64,000 nucleotides of DNA from Mycolicibacterium confluentis (GTDB taxonomy: Bacteria; Actinomycetota; Actinomycetes; Mycobacteriales; Mycobacteriaceae). A program made the translations under genes and the position numbers. The notes under the pieces are model-generated. The model saw nothing but the letters and a program-made list of their open reading frames with translations, did not search any database and was not told where the DNA came from. The DNA lies in contig NZ_AP022612.1 in NCBI RefSeq assembly GCF_010729895.1, positions 1 through 64,000 of the forward strand, in the 5' to 3' direction. Below, in pieces: positions 48,145-57,828 of the stretch (position 1 is its first letter; the number at the start of each line of letters is the position of its first letter).

Positions 48145-50328
48145 ATGCGCACGGAACTCCGCATCTGTCCGATCTGCGAGGCGACGTGTGGCCTGGCCCT
48201 GACCATCGACGGTGACCATGTCACCGCGGCGCGCGGGGACGCCGAGGACGTCTTCAGCGCGGGGTTCATCTGCCCCAAGGGCGCGACGTTCGCCGACCTC
48301 GACAACGACCCCGGGCGGCTGACGGGCCCGATGGTGCGTCGCGCCGGGGAATTGACCGAGGCCACGTGGGACGAGGCGTTCGACGCCGTCGCCGAGAGTC
48401 TGGGTGCCGTACTCGCCGAGCACGGCGGCCGATCCGTCGGGGTGTACGTCGGAAACCCGAACGCGCACACCGTCGCGGGTGCGCTGTACGGGCCCATGGT
48501 GATCAAGGCCCTGGGCACGCGCAATGTGTTCTCGGCAAGCACGCTGGACCAGATGCCCAAGCAGGTCGCGCTCGGACATCTCTTCGGCAGTCCGTTCGCG
48601 TTCGCGGTGCCCGACCTGGACCGCACCGACCACCTGGTGATCATCGGGGGAAACCCCCTGGTGTCCAACGGCAGCCTCACGACGGCCCCGGACTTCCCGG
48701 GCAAGCTCAAGGCGCTGCGCAGGCGTGGGGGCCGGCTGACCGTGATCGACCCCGCCCGCACCCGTACCGCCGCCCTGGCGGACTGGCATCTTGCGCCTCG
48801 CCCCGGCACCGACGCCGCCCTGCTGTTCTCGGTGGTGCACGTGCTGTTCGACGAGGATCTGGTGGCCCCGGACCTCGGGGGCATCGCCGAGCATGTCACG
48901 GGGGTCGAACGGGTCCGCGAGATGGCGCTGGACTTCAATCCCGACCTGGTGGCCACACACTGTGGCGTCGAACCCGAGGACATCCGGCGACTGGCACGTG
49001 AGATCGCGACCGCCGAGAGTGCCGCGGTGTATGGCCGCATCGGCACCTCGACCGTCGAGTTCGGGACGCTCGGAAGCTGGCTCGTCGAGGTCGTCAACGT
49101 CCTGACCGGCAATCTGGACCGGCCGGGCGGGGTGATGTTCCCGCTGTCGCCGACCGCGTCCAAGCCACGCCCGCCGCATCGAGGCCGGGGCTTCCAGGTG
49201 GGACGCTGGCACAGTCGCGTGTCGGGCCACCCCGAGGTGACGTCGGAGTTCCCGGCCGTCGCGCTGGCCGAGGAGATCGACACCCCCGGTGACGGTCAGA
49301 TCAAGGCGCTGATCACCATCGCGGGCAATCCGGTGCTGTCGGCGCCCGACGGGGACCGGCTGTCCAAGGCGCTCGACGGCGTCGGGTTCATGCTGAGCAT
49401 CGACCCCTACCTGAACGAGACCACGCGGCACGCCGACGTGATCCTGCCTCCGCCACCGCCTTCCCGCAGCCCGCACTTCGACTTCGTGCTCAACAACCTC
49501 GCCGTGCGCAACAACGCCCGCTACTCACCCCCGGTGCTGCCGCTGGACGAGGGTTGGCCCGACGAGACCGAGATCCTGGCCAGGATCGCCCTTCTGGTCT
49601 TCGGCCTGGGGGTGCACGCCGACCCGACGCTGGCCGACGAGCAGGTGATCCGCGGGACGCTGACCAAGGAGTCGGAGGACCCGGAGTCGCCGGTGGCCGG
49701 GCGTTCGGTCGACGAGATGATCGGCATGCTGCCCGCGGGGCCGGGCTATGAGCGGCGACTCGACATGATGTTGCGGGTCGGCCCCTACGGCGACGCCTTC
49801 GGCGCCGAACCGGGAGGGCTGACGCTGCAGCGGCTTCTGGACGCACCGCATGGCATCGACCTCGGCCCCCTTCAGCCCCGGCTGGCAGAGGTGCTGCGCA
49901 CCCCGTCGGGTCAGGTCGAGTTGGCGCCCGACGAACTGATCGCCGACGCGGCCCGGTTGCGCGAGTCGCTGGCCGCACGGGTGGACGGTTTGGTCCTGAT
50001 CGGCAGGCGGCACCTGCGGTCGAACAACAGCTGGATGCACATGACGGGCGGCACCAACCGGTGCACGCTGCAGATCCATCCGGACGACGCGGCGTCGCGG
50101 GGCCTGACCGACATGGTGTCGGTGAAGGGGCCCGGCGGGGAGATCCTCATCCCGATCGAGGTCACCGACACGATCCGGCCGGGCGTGGTGTCCATCCCGC
50201 ACGGGTGGGGCGAGGCGAACGTCAATCAACTCAACGACGGCGCGGCGATCGATCCGCTGTCGGGGACGGCCGTGCTCAACGGCATCCCGGTGGACGTGAC
50301 CGCAGTGGACGTGACCGCAGTCCACTAG
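48145..50328 (+). CDS. molybdopterin oxidoreductase (DMSO reductase family)
   Basis: This 727-residue enzyme has an N-terminal [4Fe-4S] site CPICEATC...CPKG, Mo-bisMGD binding segments (GGNPLVSNGS, DPARTRTAALAD, AGNPVLSAPD) and the C-terminal dinucleotide-binding domain (NNSWMHMTGG, HGWGEANVNQLNDG). The usual Cys/Sec/Ser Mo ligand is not obvious; STLDQMP near residue 133 stands at the expected place. No subunit partners, Tat signal or electron-transfer genes are adjacent, so it is a cytoplasmic orphan. GGAGGC precedes the ATG. The last 15-bp unit is duplicated (VDVTA twice). Confidence 0.9.
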   Translation: MRTELRICPICEATCGLALTIDGDHVTAARGDAEDVFSAGFICPKGATFADLDNDPGRLTGPMVRRAGELTEATWDEAFDAVAESLGAVLAEHGGRSVGVYVGNPNAHTVAGALYGPMVIKALGTRNVFSASTLDQMPKQVALGHLFGSPFAFAVPDLDRTDHLVIIGGNPLVSNGSLTTAPDFPGKLKALRRRGGRLTVIDPARTRTAALADWHLAPRPGTDAALLFSVVHVLFDEDLVAPDLGGIAEHVTGVERVREMALDFNPDLVATHCGVEPEDIRRLAREIATAESAAVYGRIGTSTVEFGTLGSWLVEVVNVLTGNLDRPGGVMFPLSPTASKPRPPHRGRGFQVGRWHSRVSGHPEVTSEFPAVALAEEIDTPGDGQIKALITIAGNPVLSAPDGDRLSKALDGVGFMLSIDPYLNETTRHADVILPPPPPSRSPHFDFVLNNLAVRNNARYSPPVLPLDEGWPDETEILARIALLVFGLGVHADPTLADEQVIRGTLTKESEDPESPVAGRSVDEMIGMLPAGPGYERRLDMMLRVGPYGDAFGAEPGGLTLQRLLDAPHGIDLGPLQPRLAEVLRTPSGQVELAPDELIADAARLRESLAARVDGLVLIGRRHLRSNNSWMHMTGGTNRCTLQIHPDDAASRGLTDMVSVKGPGGEILIPIEVTDTIRPGVVSIPHGWGEANVNQLNDGAAIDPLSGTAVLNGIPVDVTAVDVTAVH

Positions 50329-50360
50329 CTGTCCACTGGCCAACAGCAGTCCGCTACTCC

Positions 50361-50423
50361 GGCGAGTGCCCGTGTCTGTACGTGGCGCGCCGCCTGAAAG
50401 CGGCCCAATGCGGCCACTCGCGG
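50361..50423. repeat. palindromic element, copy B
   Basis: The unit runs from GGCGAGTG near its left end to GGCCACTCGCGGG at 50411-50423. It shares GTCTGTACG and the CGCGAG-type outer arms with the element at 5146-5231. It lies between two converging genes and may act as a terminator. Confidence 0.55.
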
Positions 50424-50437
50424 GAGGAACCTCGGGC

Positions 50438-51178
50438 CTAGCGCAGTTCCCAGATCGCGGTCACCGAGAAGCTCACGGTCTGCTGCCCGGGTGACAACGG
50501 CACGTCGGCGGCCATCGCGCGTGGCATGGGTGTCGGGGCCGGCGGTGTCGAGCCGTCAGTGGCCTCCGAAATTGAGATCACATCGCCCAGTGTCAGCCCG
50601 GACAACTCGGCGTACTGCTCGGCGCGCGACTTGGCGTCCTCGAAGGCGCGGGCCCGGGCGTCCCGGACCAGGTCGGAGTCGTCGTCGATCGAGAACGTCA
50701 CGGAGTTGATCCGGGTGGCGTTGCCGCCGATGTTCGCGATCAGCGGCAGGGCACGCGACGCCGCGTCGACATCGTGGATGCGCACATCGATCGTGTTGGT
50801 GGACTGGTAGCCGGCGGGCGTGGTGCCGTCGGGACCGTACTGCGGTTGCAGGGTCGCGCCGGTGGTGGCGATGTTGTCGCGATCCACCCCGCCGCCGACG
50901 AGTGCGTCGATGACGGCCTGCTGGCGTTCGTTGGTCTGGTTGAGCACCGACACCGCATCCGTCCCGGTGAAGCTGATCCCCACATTGGTGGTCACGGTGT
51001 CGGGGGTGCCCTGCACCTCACCGGCCCCGACGACGGTCACCTGGCGCGCGGTCGGCGTCCCGGACGCGGGACTGACGGCGTCACACCCAGACAGCGCGAC
51101 AGCGGCCAGGCCCGCGAGCGCGGCCACGGACAACCGGATGGGGGTCTTGGAGTTCCCGGCGATGGGCATGGGTGGCAC
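50438..51178 (-). CDS. SIMPL-domain (DUF541) lipoprotein
   Basis: This 246-residue exported protein has a lipoprotein signal (LSVAALAGLAAVALSGC; Cys32) and a SIMPL/DUF541 domain: VTVVGAGEVQGTPDTV, GVDRDNIATTGATLQPQY, FEDAKSRAEQYAELSGLTLG. The family forms oligomeric envelope proteins, some immunogenic; its activity is unknown. It lies opposite the molybdopterin gene. Confidence 0.92.
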   Translation of the reverse strand: MPPMPIAGNSKTPIRLSVAALAGLAAVALSGCDAVSPASGTPTARQVTVVGAGEVQGTPDTVTTNVGISFTGTDAVSVLNQTNERQQAVIDALVGGGVDRDNIATTGATLQPQYGPDGTTPAGYQSTNTIDVRIHDVDAASRALPLIANIGGNATRINSVTFSIDDDSDLVRDARARAFEDAKSRAEQYAELSGLTLGDVISISEATDGSTPPAPTPMPRAMAADVPLSPGQQTVSFSVTAIWELR

Positions 51179-51344
51179 CCTACCGGCGATCCCTGCGTGC
51201 CACCGGCGGGCTCCGTCGGGAATTCACCTGCGCTGCGCGCAAGTTCAAGTAGTCGACTACTCACGCTCCCGCCAACAGGCGGGGTCGACGCTTGGTCTTG
51301 AGCCGATCGCTCACCGCGGTCGGTGGATCGGAAGGGGGACCATC

Positions 51345-51560
51345 ATGGTCGCCAATGCATTGAGAATCGGTCACCTGCCGCACGCGCATCTGCCGTCAGT
51401 TCCTGCGCTCGCACATCAAGTCGCACACGGGTGCACCGTGTGCTGGCACGGTCTCGCCAACGCCGCGACTGTGGGTGTGGCACCCGAATCACACCGCCGT
51501 CCCGTCCGCGCCGCATACCTGGAGCGGGCCGAGATGACACGCGAGATCACGCACCTGTGA
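51345..51560 (+). CDS. small protein of unknown function
   Basis: A 71-residue open frame begins at the ATG at 51345, with AAGGGGGA upstream at a workable distance. It has an unusual His-rich, Cys-containing centre (GHLPHAHLPSVPALAHQ; CTVCWHG) that could bind a metal. The end overlaps the convergent epoxide hydrolase gene by 14 bp. I recognise no family. It could be a chance frame, but the ribosome binding site and the CxxC-H cluster favour a gene. Confidence 0.5.
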   Translation: MVANALRIGHLPHAHLPSVPALAHQVAHGCTVCWHGLANAATVGVAPESHRRPVRAAYLERAEMTREITHL

Positions 51561-52464
51561 CGTCGGCCAGGAACTCCAGCAGGATTCGGTTGACCTCCGC
51601 GGGTCGCTCCTGCTGGAGCCAGTGGCCCGCACCATCGACCCAGACCTCCCGATAGGGGCCGGCGACGACCTCACGGGCACGTTCGGGGCGCATTGTGTGC
51701 CGGACCGGATCCGCGTTTCCACCGACGAACAGAGCGGGCACGTCGATGTGCGCGTCCGCCAGATGCGGGGTCGCCGCCCAGTTGCGGTCGTAGTTGCGGT
51801 ACCAGTTCAGGGCGCCGGTGAACCCGGTGCGGCTGAACTGCCGCACGTACACCTCGAAGTCGGCCGCTGAGATCCAGTCGGGCAGGCCCTGTTGTCTGCC
51901 CTCGGCGAACAGGTCGCGCATGGTGACCGCGACATCGGCGGCCATCTCGGCGTCGACCACCCCGGGGGCCTGGTACTGGAGCATGTAGAAGTCCTCACCG
52001 AACTTCTCGCGCCACCGCTCGGTGGGCCGAGTGCGCGCCCGCGGAATCGGCGGCACGCTCAGGCCCGCGACGGCGCGGACCCGAGTGGGGTGCAGCAGCG
52101 CGGTCTGCCAGACCACCAGCGCGCCCCAGTCGTGCCCGATGAACACCGCCTGCTGCGCGCCGATGTCGTCGAGCAGGCCGATGAGATCGCCGGTCAGCGC
52201 CGTGATGTCGTACGCCTCGACCGCGGTGGGCCGGTCGGAGTCGCCGTAACCGCGCTGATCGGGCGCCAGGACCCGAAAGCCCGCATCGGCCAGCACCGGG
52301 ATCTGATGACGCCACGAGTACGCCAACTCGGGGAATCCATGCGCGAGCACCACCACCGGTTGGTCGACGTCGCCGGTCGCACCGGCGTCGAGGACGCGCA
52401 GACGGACGCCGTCGCGCACGACGAAACGCTCGTCTGGTTCGCCCACCTGGCCACCAAACCACAC
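51547..52464 (-). CDS. ephA: epoxide hydrolase (alpha/beta hydrolase)
   Basis: This 305-residue hydrolase has the oxyanion motif HGFPE, the nucleophile Asp in GHDWGA, the acid in NADPV and the base His in GAGHWLQQE, the complete epoxide hydrolase triad. Lid tyrosines are plausible in YMLQYQ and LNWYRNY. EphA (Rv3617) is the positional counterpart near ftsH. The GTG at 52464 is the first start; one at 52446 would also fit. It detoxifies or processes lipid epoxides. Confidence 0.92.
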   Translation of the reverse strand: MWFGGQVGEPDERFVVRDGVRLRVLDAGATGDVDQPVVVLAHGFPELAYSWRHQIPVLADAGFRVLAPDQRGYGDSDRPTAVEAYDITALTGDLIGLLDDIGAQQAVFIGHDWGALVVWQTALLHPTRVRAVAGLSVPPIPRARTRPTERWREKFGEDFYMLQYQAPGVVDAEMAADVAVTMRDLFAEGRQQGLPDWISAADFEVYVRQFSRTGFTGALNWYRNYDRNWAATPHLADAHIDVPALFVGGNADPVRHTMRPERAREVVAGPYREVWVDGAGHWLQQERPAEVNRILLEFLADVTGA

Positions 52465-52578
52465 CGGCGGGAACCTTCGATCGTTGGACTAGCGGTAGCC
52501 TGACTGAACGCAGCTCACAACTCTGCCCCGCACGTGGAAGGACCCGGCCGACCCGCACCCGCAGGCCAAAGACTGACG

Positions 52579-54888
52579 ATGAACCGAAAAAACGTGATCC
52601 GCACGCTGACCGTGATCGGCGTCGTGCTCCTGCTGGCGTGGTCCTTCTTCTACTTCAGTGACGACACTCGGGGCTATAAGCCCGTCGACACCTCGGTGGC
52701 GATGTCACAGATCCAGGACGACAACGTCAACAGCGCCCAGATCGACGACCGTGAGCAGCAGCTCCGGCTCGAGCTGAAGAGCGGCAACGGCGACACCGAG
52801 AACAGCGACAAGGTCATCACCAAGTACCCGACGGGGTACGCGGTGCCGCTGTTCGACGCGCTGCAGAGCAAGAACGTCAAGATCAACACCACGGTCAACC
52901 AGGGCAGCGCCCTGGGCTCCCTGCTGATCTACATGCTTCCCCTGCTGCTGCTGATCGGCCTGTTCGTGATGTTCTCGCGCATGCAGTCCGGTGGCCGGAT
53001 GGGCTTCGGCTTCGGCAAGTCCAAGGCCAAGCAGCTGTCCAAGGACATGCCCAAGACCACGTTCGCCGATGTGGCGGGCGCCGACGAGGCCGTCGAAGAG
53101 CTCTACGAGATCAAGGACTTCCTGCAGAACCCGAGCCGCTACCAGGCTCTCGGCGCCAAGATCCCCAAGGGTGTGCTGCTGTTCGGCCCGCCCGGAACCG
53201 GCAAGACCCTGCTGGCCCGCGCGGTCGCCGGTGAGGCCGGGGTGCCGTTCTTCACGATCTCCGGCTCGGACTTCGTCGAGATGTTCGTCGGTGTCGGCGC
53301 CTCCCGCGTGCGTGACCTGTTCGAGCAGGCCAAGCAGAACAGTCCCTGCATCATCTTCGTCGACGAGATCGACGCCGTCGGCCGCCAGCGCGGCGCCGGC
53401 CTCGGTGGCGGTCACGACGAGCGTGAGCAGACGCTGAACCAGCTGCTGGTCGAGATGGACGGTTTCGGTGACCGCCAGGGCGTCATCCTGATCGCCGCGA
53501 CCAACCGGCCCGACATCCTGGACCCCGCGCTGCTGCGCCCGGGCCGCTTCGACCGCCAGATCCCGGTGTCCAACCCGGACCTGGCCGGCCGCAAGGCCGT
53601 CCTGCGGGTGCACTCGCAGGGCAAGCCGATCGCTCCCGACGCCGACCTCGACGGGCTGGCCAAGCGGACCGTCGGAATGTCGGGCGCCGACCTGGCCAAC
53701 GTCATCAACGAGGCCGCGCTGCTGACCGCGCGCGAGAACGGCACCGTCATCACGGGCGCCGCGCTCGAGGAGGCCGTCGACCGTGTCGTGGGTGGCCCCC
53801 GCCGCAAGAGCCGGATCATCAGCGAGCACGAGAAGAAGATCACCGCGTACCACGAGGGCGGCCACACGCTGGCCGGGTGGGCGATGCCCGACATCGAGCC
53901 GATCTACAAGGTGACGATCCTGGCCCGCGGTCGCACTGGCGGCCATGCGATGGCCGTGCCTGAGGACGACAAGGGCCTGTTGACCCGCTCGGAGATGATC
54001 GCCCGCCTGGTGTTCGCGATGGGCGGCCGTGCCGCCGAGGAACTGGTGTTCCGCGAGCCCACCACGGGAGCGTCCTCCGACATCGACCAGGCCACCAAGA
54101 TCGCCCGCGCGATGGTGACGGAGTACGGCATGAGCGCCAAGCTTGGCGCGGTCCGCTACGGCACCGAGCACGGCGATCCCTTCCTCGGCCGCACCATGGG
54201 CACGCAGGCCGACTACAGCCACGAGGTGGCTCGCGAGATCGACGAGGAGGTGCGCAAGCTGATCGAGACCGCGCACACCGAGGCCTGGGAGATCCTGACC
54301 GAGAACCGCGACGCCCTGGACCGATTGGCCGGCGAGCTTCTGGAGAAGGAGACGCTGCACAAGGCCGAACTCCAGGTGGTGCTGGCCGACGTCAAGAAGC
54401 GGCCCCGGATCACGGCGTTCGACGACTTCGGTGGCCGCATCCCGTCCGACAAGCCGCCCATCAAGACGCCGGGCGAACTTGCGATCGAACGTGGCGAGGA
54501 GTGGCCCAAGCCGGTGCCCGAGCCCGCGTTCAAGACTGCGATCCGCAACGCCAGCACCAATGGCGTCAACGGTGCGAACGGCGCGAATCCGACCAATGGA
54601 GCCCCGCAGCAGCCCCCCAACGGCCCGACTCAGCCGGACTACGGCGCCCCCGCAGGGTGGCACGCTCCGGGGTGGCCGCCGCCGGGCGGTGCAGCGCCGC
54701 AGGGTGGGTGGTACCCGCCGCCGCAGGGCACGCCACCGCCGTCGGGTGGCTGGCAGGTGCCGCCGCAGCAGCAGTACCCGGGTCAGGGGCAGCCCTACCC
54801 GTATCAGCCGTACCCGCCGCAGAACCCGCCGCCGGGCGAGCCTTCGGGCGGCGATGCGAACCGGACCGTACCGCCGGGAAATGCCTGA
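52579..54888 (+). CDS. ftsH: ATP-dependent membrane zinc protease FtsH
   Basis: This 769-residue AAA+ protease has two membrane helices (about 8-28 and 113-133), Walker A GPPGTGKT, Walker [11 protein letters not shown], the second-region-of-homology Arg motif, and the zinc motif HEGGH near residue 432. The C-terminus is a Pro/Gly/Gln-rich, repetitive tail (from about 660) as in other mycobacteria. The ATG at 52579 matches the conserved MNRKN start. It degrades membrane and stress proteins. It leads into the folate genes. Confidence 0.97.
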   Translation: MNRKNVIRTLTVIGVVLLLAWSFFYFSDDTRGYKPVDTSVAMSQIQDDNVNSAQIDDREQQLRLELKSGNGDTENSDKVITKYPTGYAVPLFDALQSKNVKINTTVNQGSALGSLLIYMLPLLLLIGLFVMFSRMQSGGRMGFGFGKSKAKQLSKDMPKTTFADVAGADEAVEELYEIKDFLQNPSRYQALGAKIPKGVLLFGPPGTGKTLLARAVAGEAGVPFFTISGSDFVEMFVGVGASRVRDLFEQAKQNSPCIIFVDEIDAVGRQRGAGLGGGHDEREQTLNQLLVEMDGFGDRQGVILIAATNRPDILDPALLRPGRFDRQIPVSNPDLAGRKAVLRVHSQGKPIAPDADLDGLAKRTVGMSGADLANVINEAALLTARENGTVITGAALEEAVDRVVGGPRRKSRIISEHEKKITAYHEGGHTLAGWAMPDIEPIYKVTILARGRTGGHAMAVPEDDKGLLTRSEMIARLVFAMGGRAAEELVFREPTTGASSDIDQATKIARAMVTEYGMSAKLGAVRYGTEHGDPFLGRTMGTQADYSHEVAREIDEEVRKLIETAHTEAWEILTENRDALDRLAGELLEKETLHKAELQVVLADVKKRPRITAFDDFGGRIPSDKPPIKTPGELAIERGEEWPKPVPEPAFKTAIRNASTNGVNGANGANPTNGAPQQPPNGPTQPDYGAPAGWHAPGWPPPGGAAPQGGWYPPPQGTPPPSGGWQVPPQQQYPGQGQPYPYQPYPPQNPPPGEPSGGDANRTVPPGNA

Positions 54889-54906
54889 TGACGAACGGAG
54901 TCTTGC

Positions 54907-55515
54907 ATGGTGCTGCCGAATTCACGGACCGCAACGGTTGATCATCCGGTGTTCGATCAAGCGCGTGCAGAGGCGGCGGTCCGCGAATTGCTTTACGCAA
55001 TCGGCGAGGATCCTGATCGGCACGGTCTGATCGAGACACCGGCCAGGGTTGCCCGCGCGTTCGAGGAGATGTTCGCCGGGCTCTACCTGGATCCCGACGA
55101 GGTGCTCAACACCACGTTCGACGAGCAGCATGACGAACTGGTACTGGTCAAGGACATTCCGATGTACTCGACCTGCGAGCACCACCTGGTCGCCTTCCAC
55201 GGTGTGGCACATGTGGGTTACATCCCCGGAGTGGACGGACGCGTCACGGGGCTGTCGAAACTGGCCCGCGTCGTCGACCTCTACGCCAAGCGTCCGCAGG
55301 TGCAGGAACGTCTGACCGCTCAGATCGCCGACGCCCTGATGCGCAAACTCGACCCGCGCGGCGTGATTGTCGTGGTCGAGGCCGAGCATCTGTGCATGGC
55401 GATGCGGGGCATCCGCAAGCCGGGCGCCACCACCACCACGTCGGCGGTCCGGGGACAGTTCAAGTCGGACAAGGCCTCTCGGGCTGAGGCGCTGGAACTC
55501 ATCCTGCGTAAATGA
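54907..55515 (+). CDS. folE: GTP cyclohydrolase I
   Basis: This 202-residue enzyme turns GTP into dihydroneopterin triphosphate, the first folate step. Zinc ligands lie in [13 protein letters not shown] and in [29 protein letters not shown] is the active-site region. The ATG at 54907 has GGAG within ACGGAGTCTTGC. It overlaps folP by 4 nt. Confidence 0.98.
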   Translation: MVLPNSRTATVDHPVFDQARAEAAVRELLYAIGEDPDRHGLIETPARVARAFEEMFAGLYLDPDEVLNTTFDEQHDELVLVKDIPMYSTCEHHLVAFHGVAHVGYIPGVDGRVTGLSKLARVVDLYAKRPQVQERLTAQIADALMRKLDPRGVIVVVEAEHLCMAMRGIRKPGATTTTSAVRGQFKSDKASRAEALELILRK

Positions 55516-56360
55516 CGCTCACGGCGGGTCTGCCCGTACAGGTGATGGGGGTTGTCAACGTCACCGACGACTCCTTCTCCGATGGTGGCCGCTACCTCGA
55601 TCCCGGGCGTGCGATCGACCATGGCCTCGAACTGGCCGCCCAGGGTGCGACGATCGTCGACGTGGGCGGTGAGTCCACGAGGCCCGGAGCGGTCCGGATC
55701 GCCGCCGACGTCGAGTCGGGCCGCGTCGTCCCTGTGATCAGAGGGCTTGCTGCGCAGGGGATGACGGTCAGCATCGACACGATGCACGCCGACGTCGCGC
55801 GGGCCGCCCTGGACGCGGGCGCCCAGATCGTCAACGACGTCTCCGGTGGGCGCGCGGACCCAGGGATGGCCGCCGTCGTCGCCGACGCCGGGGTGCCATG
55901 GGTGCTGATGCACTGGCGTTCGGTGAAAGCCGAGCATCCGCATGAGATTCCGCAGTACGACGACGTGGTCGCGACCGTGTGTGCCGAACTGCAGTCCGCG
56001 ATCGACGACGCCCTGGCCGCGGGAGTGGCCCGCAGCCAGTTGATCATCGATCCGGGGTTGGGTTTCGCCAAGACCGCACAACATAATTGGGCGCTGCTGA
56101 ACGCGCTGCCGAGCTTTGTCGAGACTGGCCTTCCGGTACTGATCGGTGCGTCCCGCAAGCGTTTCCTGGGCTCGCTGCTGGCCGACGCCGAGGGCGCGGC
56201 CAGACCGCCAGACGGGCGCGAGGTCGCCACGGCCGTGATCTCGACCCTTGCCGCCACCCACGGTGCCTGGGGAGTCCGGGTCCACGACGTGCAGGCCTCG
56301 GTGGACGCCCTCAAGGTGCTGGCGGCCTGGGACGGTGCCGGAGGAGGGGTGAATGACTGA
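55512..56360 (+). CDS. folP: dihydropteroate synthase
   Basis: This 282-residue TIM barrel joins pABA to dihydropterin pyrophosphate and is the sulfonamide target. The conserved loops are [28 protein letters not shown], and [11 protein letters not shown]. The ATG at 55512 overlaps the folE stop; the end overlaps folB by 8 nt. It corresponds to Rv3608c (FolP1). Confidence 0.98.
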   Translation: MTLTAGLPVQVMGVVNVTDDSFSDGGRYLDPGRAIDHGLELAAQGATIVDVGGESTRPGAVRIAADVESGRVVPVIRGLAAQGMTVSIDTMHADVARAALDAGAQIVNDVSGGRADPGMAAVVADAGVPWVLMHWRSVKAEHPHEIPQYDDVVATVCAELQSAIDDALAAGVARSQLIIDPGLGFAKTAQHNWALLNALPSFVETGLPVLIGASRKRFLGSLLADAEGAARPPDGREVATAVISTLAATHGAWGVRVHDVQASVDALKVLAAWDGAGGGVND

Positions 56361-56757
56361 TCGAATCGAATTGCGCGGCTTGAAGGTTCGCGGTAACCAC
56401 GGGGTGTTCGACCACGAACGTCGCGACGGCCAGGACTTCATCGTCGACATCACAGTGTGGATCGACCTCGCGGCCGCCGCGGCCAGCGACCAACTGTCCG
56501 ACACCTACGACTACGGGGTGCTCGCGCAACGCGCCGCCGCCGTCGTCGGCGGGGAACCGCGCAACCTCATCGAGACCGTCGCCGGCGAGATCGCCGACGA
56601 CGTGATGTCCGATGAGCGCGTGCACGCCGTCGAGGTCGGCGTGCACAAACCCCAGGCGCCCATCCCGCTGGACTTCGCCGACGTCGCCGTGGTCGCACGC
56701 AGGTCGCGTCGCGGTGGCCGCGGTTCGATCATTCCGGTGGCGGGGGAGACCCTGTGA
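56353..56757 (+). CDS. folB: dihydroneopterin aldolase
   Basis: This 134-residue enzyme cleaves dihydroneopterin to hydroxymethyl-dihydropterin. The motifs [17 protein letters not shown] and the catalytic Lys in VHKPQAPIP are present. It overlaps folP and folK (4 nt), so folE-P-B-K form a single coupled unit. Confidence 0.97.
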   Translation: MTDRIELRGLKVRGNHGVFDHERRDGQDFIVDITVWIDLAAAAASDQLSDTYDYGVLAQRAAAVVGGEPRNLIETVAGEIADDVMSDERVHAVEVGVHKPQAPIPLDFADVAVVARRSRRGGRGSIIPVAGETL

Positions 56758-57296
56758 CCCGCGTCGTGCTCTCCATCGGGTCCAACCTCGGCGACCGGTT
56801 GGCGCGCCTGCAGGGTGCGGTCGACGCACTCGGCGAGCGCGTGGTGGCGGTGTCGCCGGTCTACCAGACCGCCCCGTGGGGTGGTGTCGACCAGGGGCCG
56901 TTCCTCAACGCGATCGTGATCGCCGAGGATTCCGGCCTCGACGGGCCGGGATGGCTGCAGGTCGCCCAGCAGTTGGAGCGCGACGCTGACCGGGTGCGTG
57001 CGCAGAAGTGGGGACCGCGGACGCTCGATGTCGATCTGGTCTCCGTGCAGGACCCCGCCAATCCCGAAGCACCCGAGGTGATCTCCCGCTCCGATGGATT
57101 GACCCTGCCACACCCGTTGGCGCACCTGCGGGCATTCGTGCTGGTCCCCTGGCTCGCGGTGGAACCCGAGGCCACCCTGATCGTCGCCGATGAGCGACGC
57201 AGCGTGCTCGACCTGCTCCATGAGGTCGATGCGTCGGAACGCGAGGCTGTCGAACTGTTCGCGGCGGAGTTGCATGGGCCCGACGAGAAAGCGTGA
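56754..57296 (+). CDS. folK: HPPK, 2-amino-4-hydroxy-6-hydroxymethyldihydropteridine diphosphokinase
   Basis: This 180-residue kinase transfers pyrophosphate from ATP to hydroxymethyl-dihydropterin. Landmarks are [21 protein letters not shown], and the metal-binding [11 protein letters not shown]. The GTG at 56754 overlaps the folB stop. It overlaps the DUF3180 gene by 23 nt. Confidence 0.97.
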   Translation: MTRVVLSIGSNLGDRLARLQGAVDALGERVVAVSPVYQTAPWGGVDQGPFLNAIVIAEDSGLDGPGWLQVAQQLERDADRVRAQKWGPRTLDVDLVSVQDPANPEAPEVISRSDGLTLPHPLAHLRAFVLVPWLAVEPEATLIVADERRSVLDLLHEVDASEREAVELFAAELHGPDEKA

Positions 57297-57759
57297 CCTG
57301 GCCGCGGCCGTGGTCGCCGCCGCCGTCCTCGGATACCTTGCGGTGCTGCTGCTCTATCGGTGGTTCCCGCCGCTGACCATCTGGACCGGGATCTCGCTGG
57401 CCGGTGTCGGACTGGTCGAGGCGGTCTGGGGATGGCACGTGCGCACCAAGATCGCCGACAACAAGATCGGATTGGGCGGAGATCGGCTGCACCCGCTTGC
57501 GGTGGCGCGCACCGTGGTGATCGCCAAGGCGTCGGCTTGGGTGGGAGCGGTGGTGCTCGGGTGGTGGCTGGCGGTGCTGGCCTACACATTGCCGCGCAGG
57601 ACCACGCTGCGGGTGGCCGAGCAGGACACCCCGGGTGCGCTCGTCGCGGCGGGCTGCGCGCTGGCGCTCATGGTGGCCGCACTGTGGCTGCAGCATTGCT
57701 GCAAGTCGCCCGGCGACCGCACGGACGATCCCGACGAACCGCAGGGTCTGCCGGAATAG
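57274..57759 (+). CDS. DUF3180 membrane protein, Rv3605c type
   Basis: This 161-residue protein has four hydrophobic segments (AAAVVAAAVLGYLAVLLLY, LTIWTGISLAGVGLVEAVWG, AWVGAVVLGWWLAVLAY, ALVAAGCALALMVAALWL). The charged loop between the second and third (KIADNKIGLGGDRLHPLAVARTVV, partly) is the conserved family segment. The ATG at 57274 sits inside folK. Function is unknown; it is always next to the folate genes in actinobacteria. Confidence 0.88.
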   Translation: MGPTRKRDLAAAVVAAAVLGYLAVLLLYRWFPPLTIWTGISLAGVGLVEAVWGWHVRTKIADNKIGLGGDRLHPLAVARTVVIAKASAWVGAVVLGWWLAVLAYTLPRRTTLRVAEQDTPGALVAAGCALALMVAALWLQHCCKSPGDRTDDPDEPQGLPE

Positions 57760-57816
57760 CGCAGGGATCTTCAGAATCGCCGAAGCGCGCCGACACGCGC
57801 AGTGACCTCGCACAGG

Positions 57817-57822
57817 TACAGT
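57817..57822 (+). promoter_or_regulatory. -10 hexamer TACAGT, predicts leaderless mRNA for DUF6779 gene
   Basis: TACAGT ends 6 nt before the ATG at 57829, without a Shine-Dalgarno, indicating a new transcription unit after the folate genes. Confidence 0.55.
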
Positions 57823-57828
57823 CGGCGC

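Noticed and set aside
52705..54663. 652-residue open frame antisense to ftsH
   Set aside because: FtsH motifs are certain, and the antisense frame has shadow composition.
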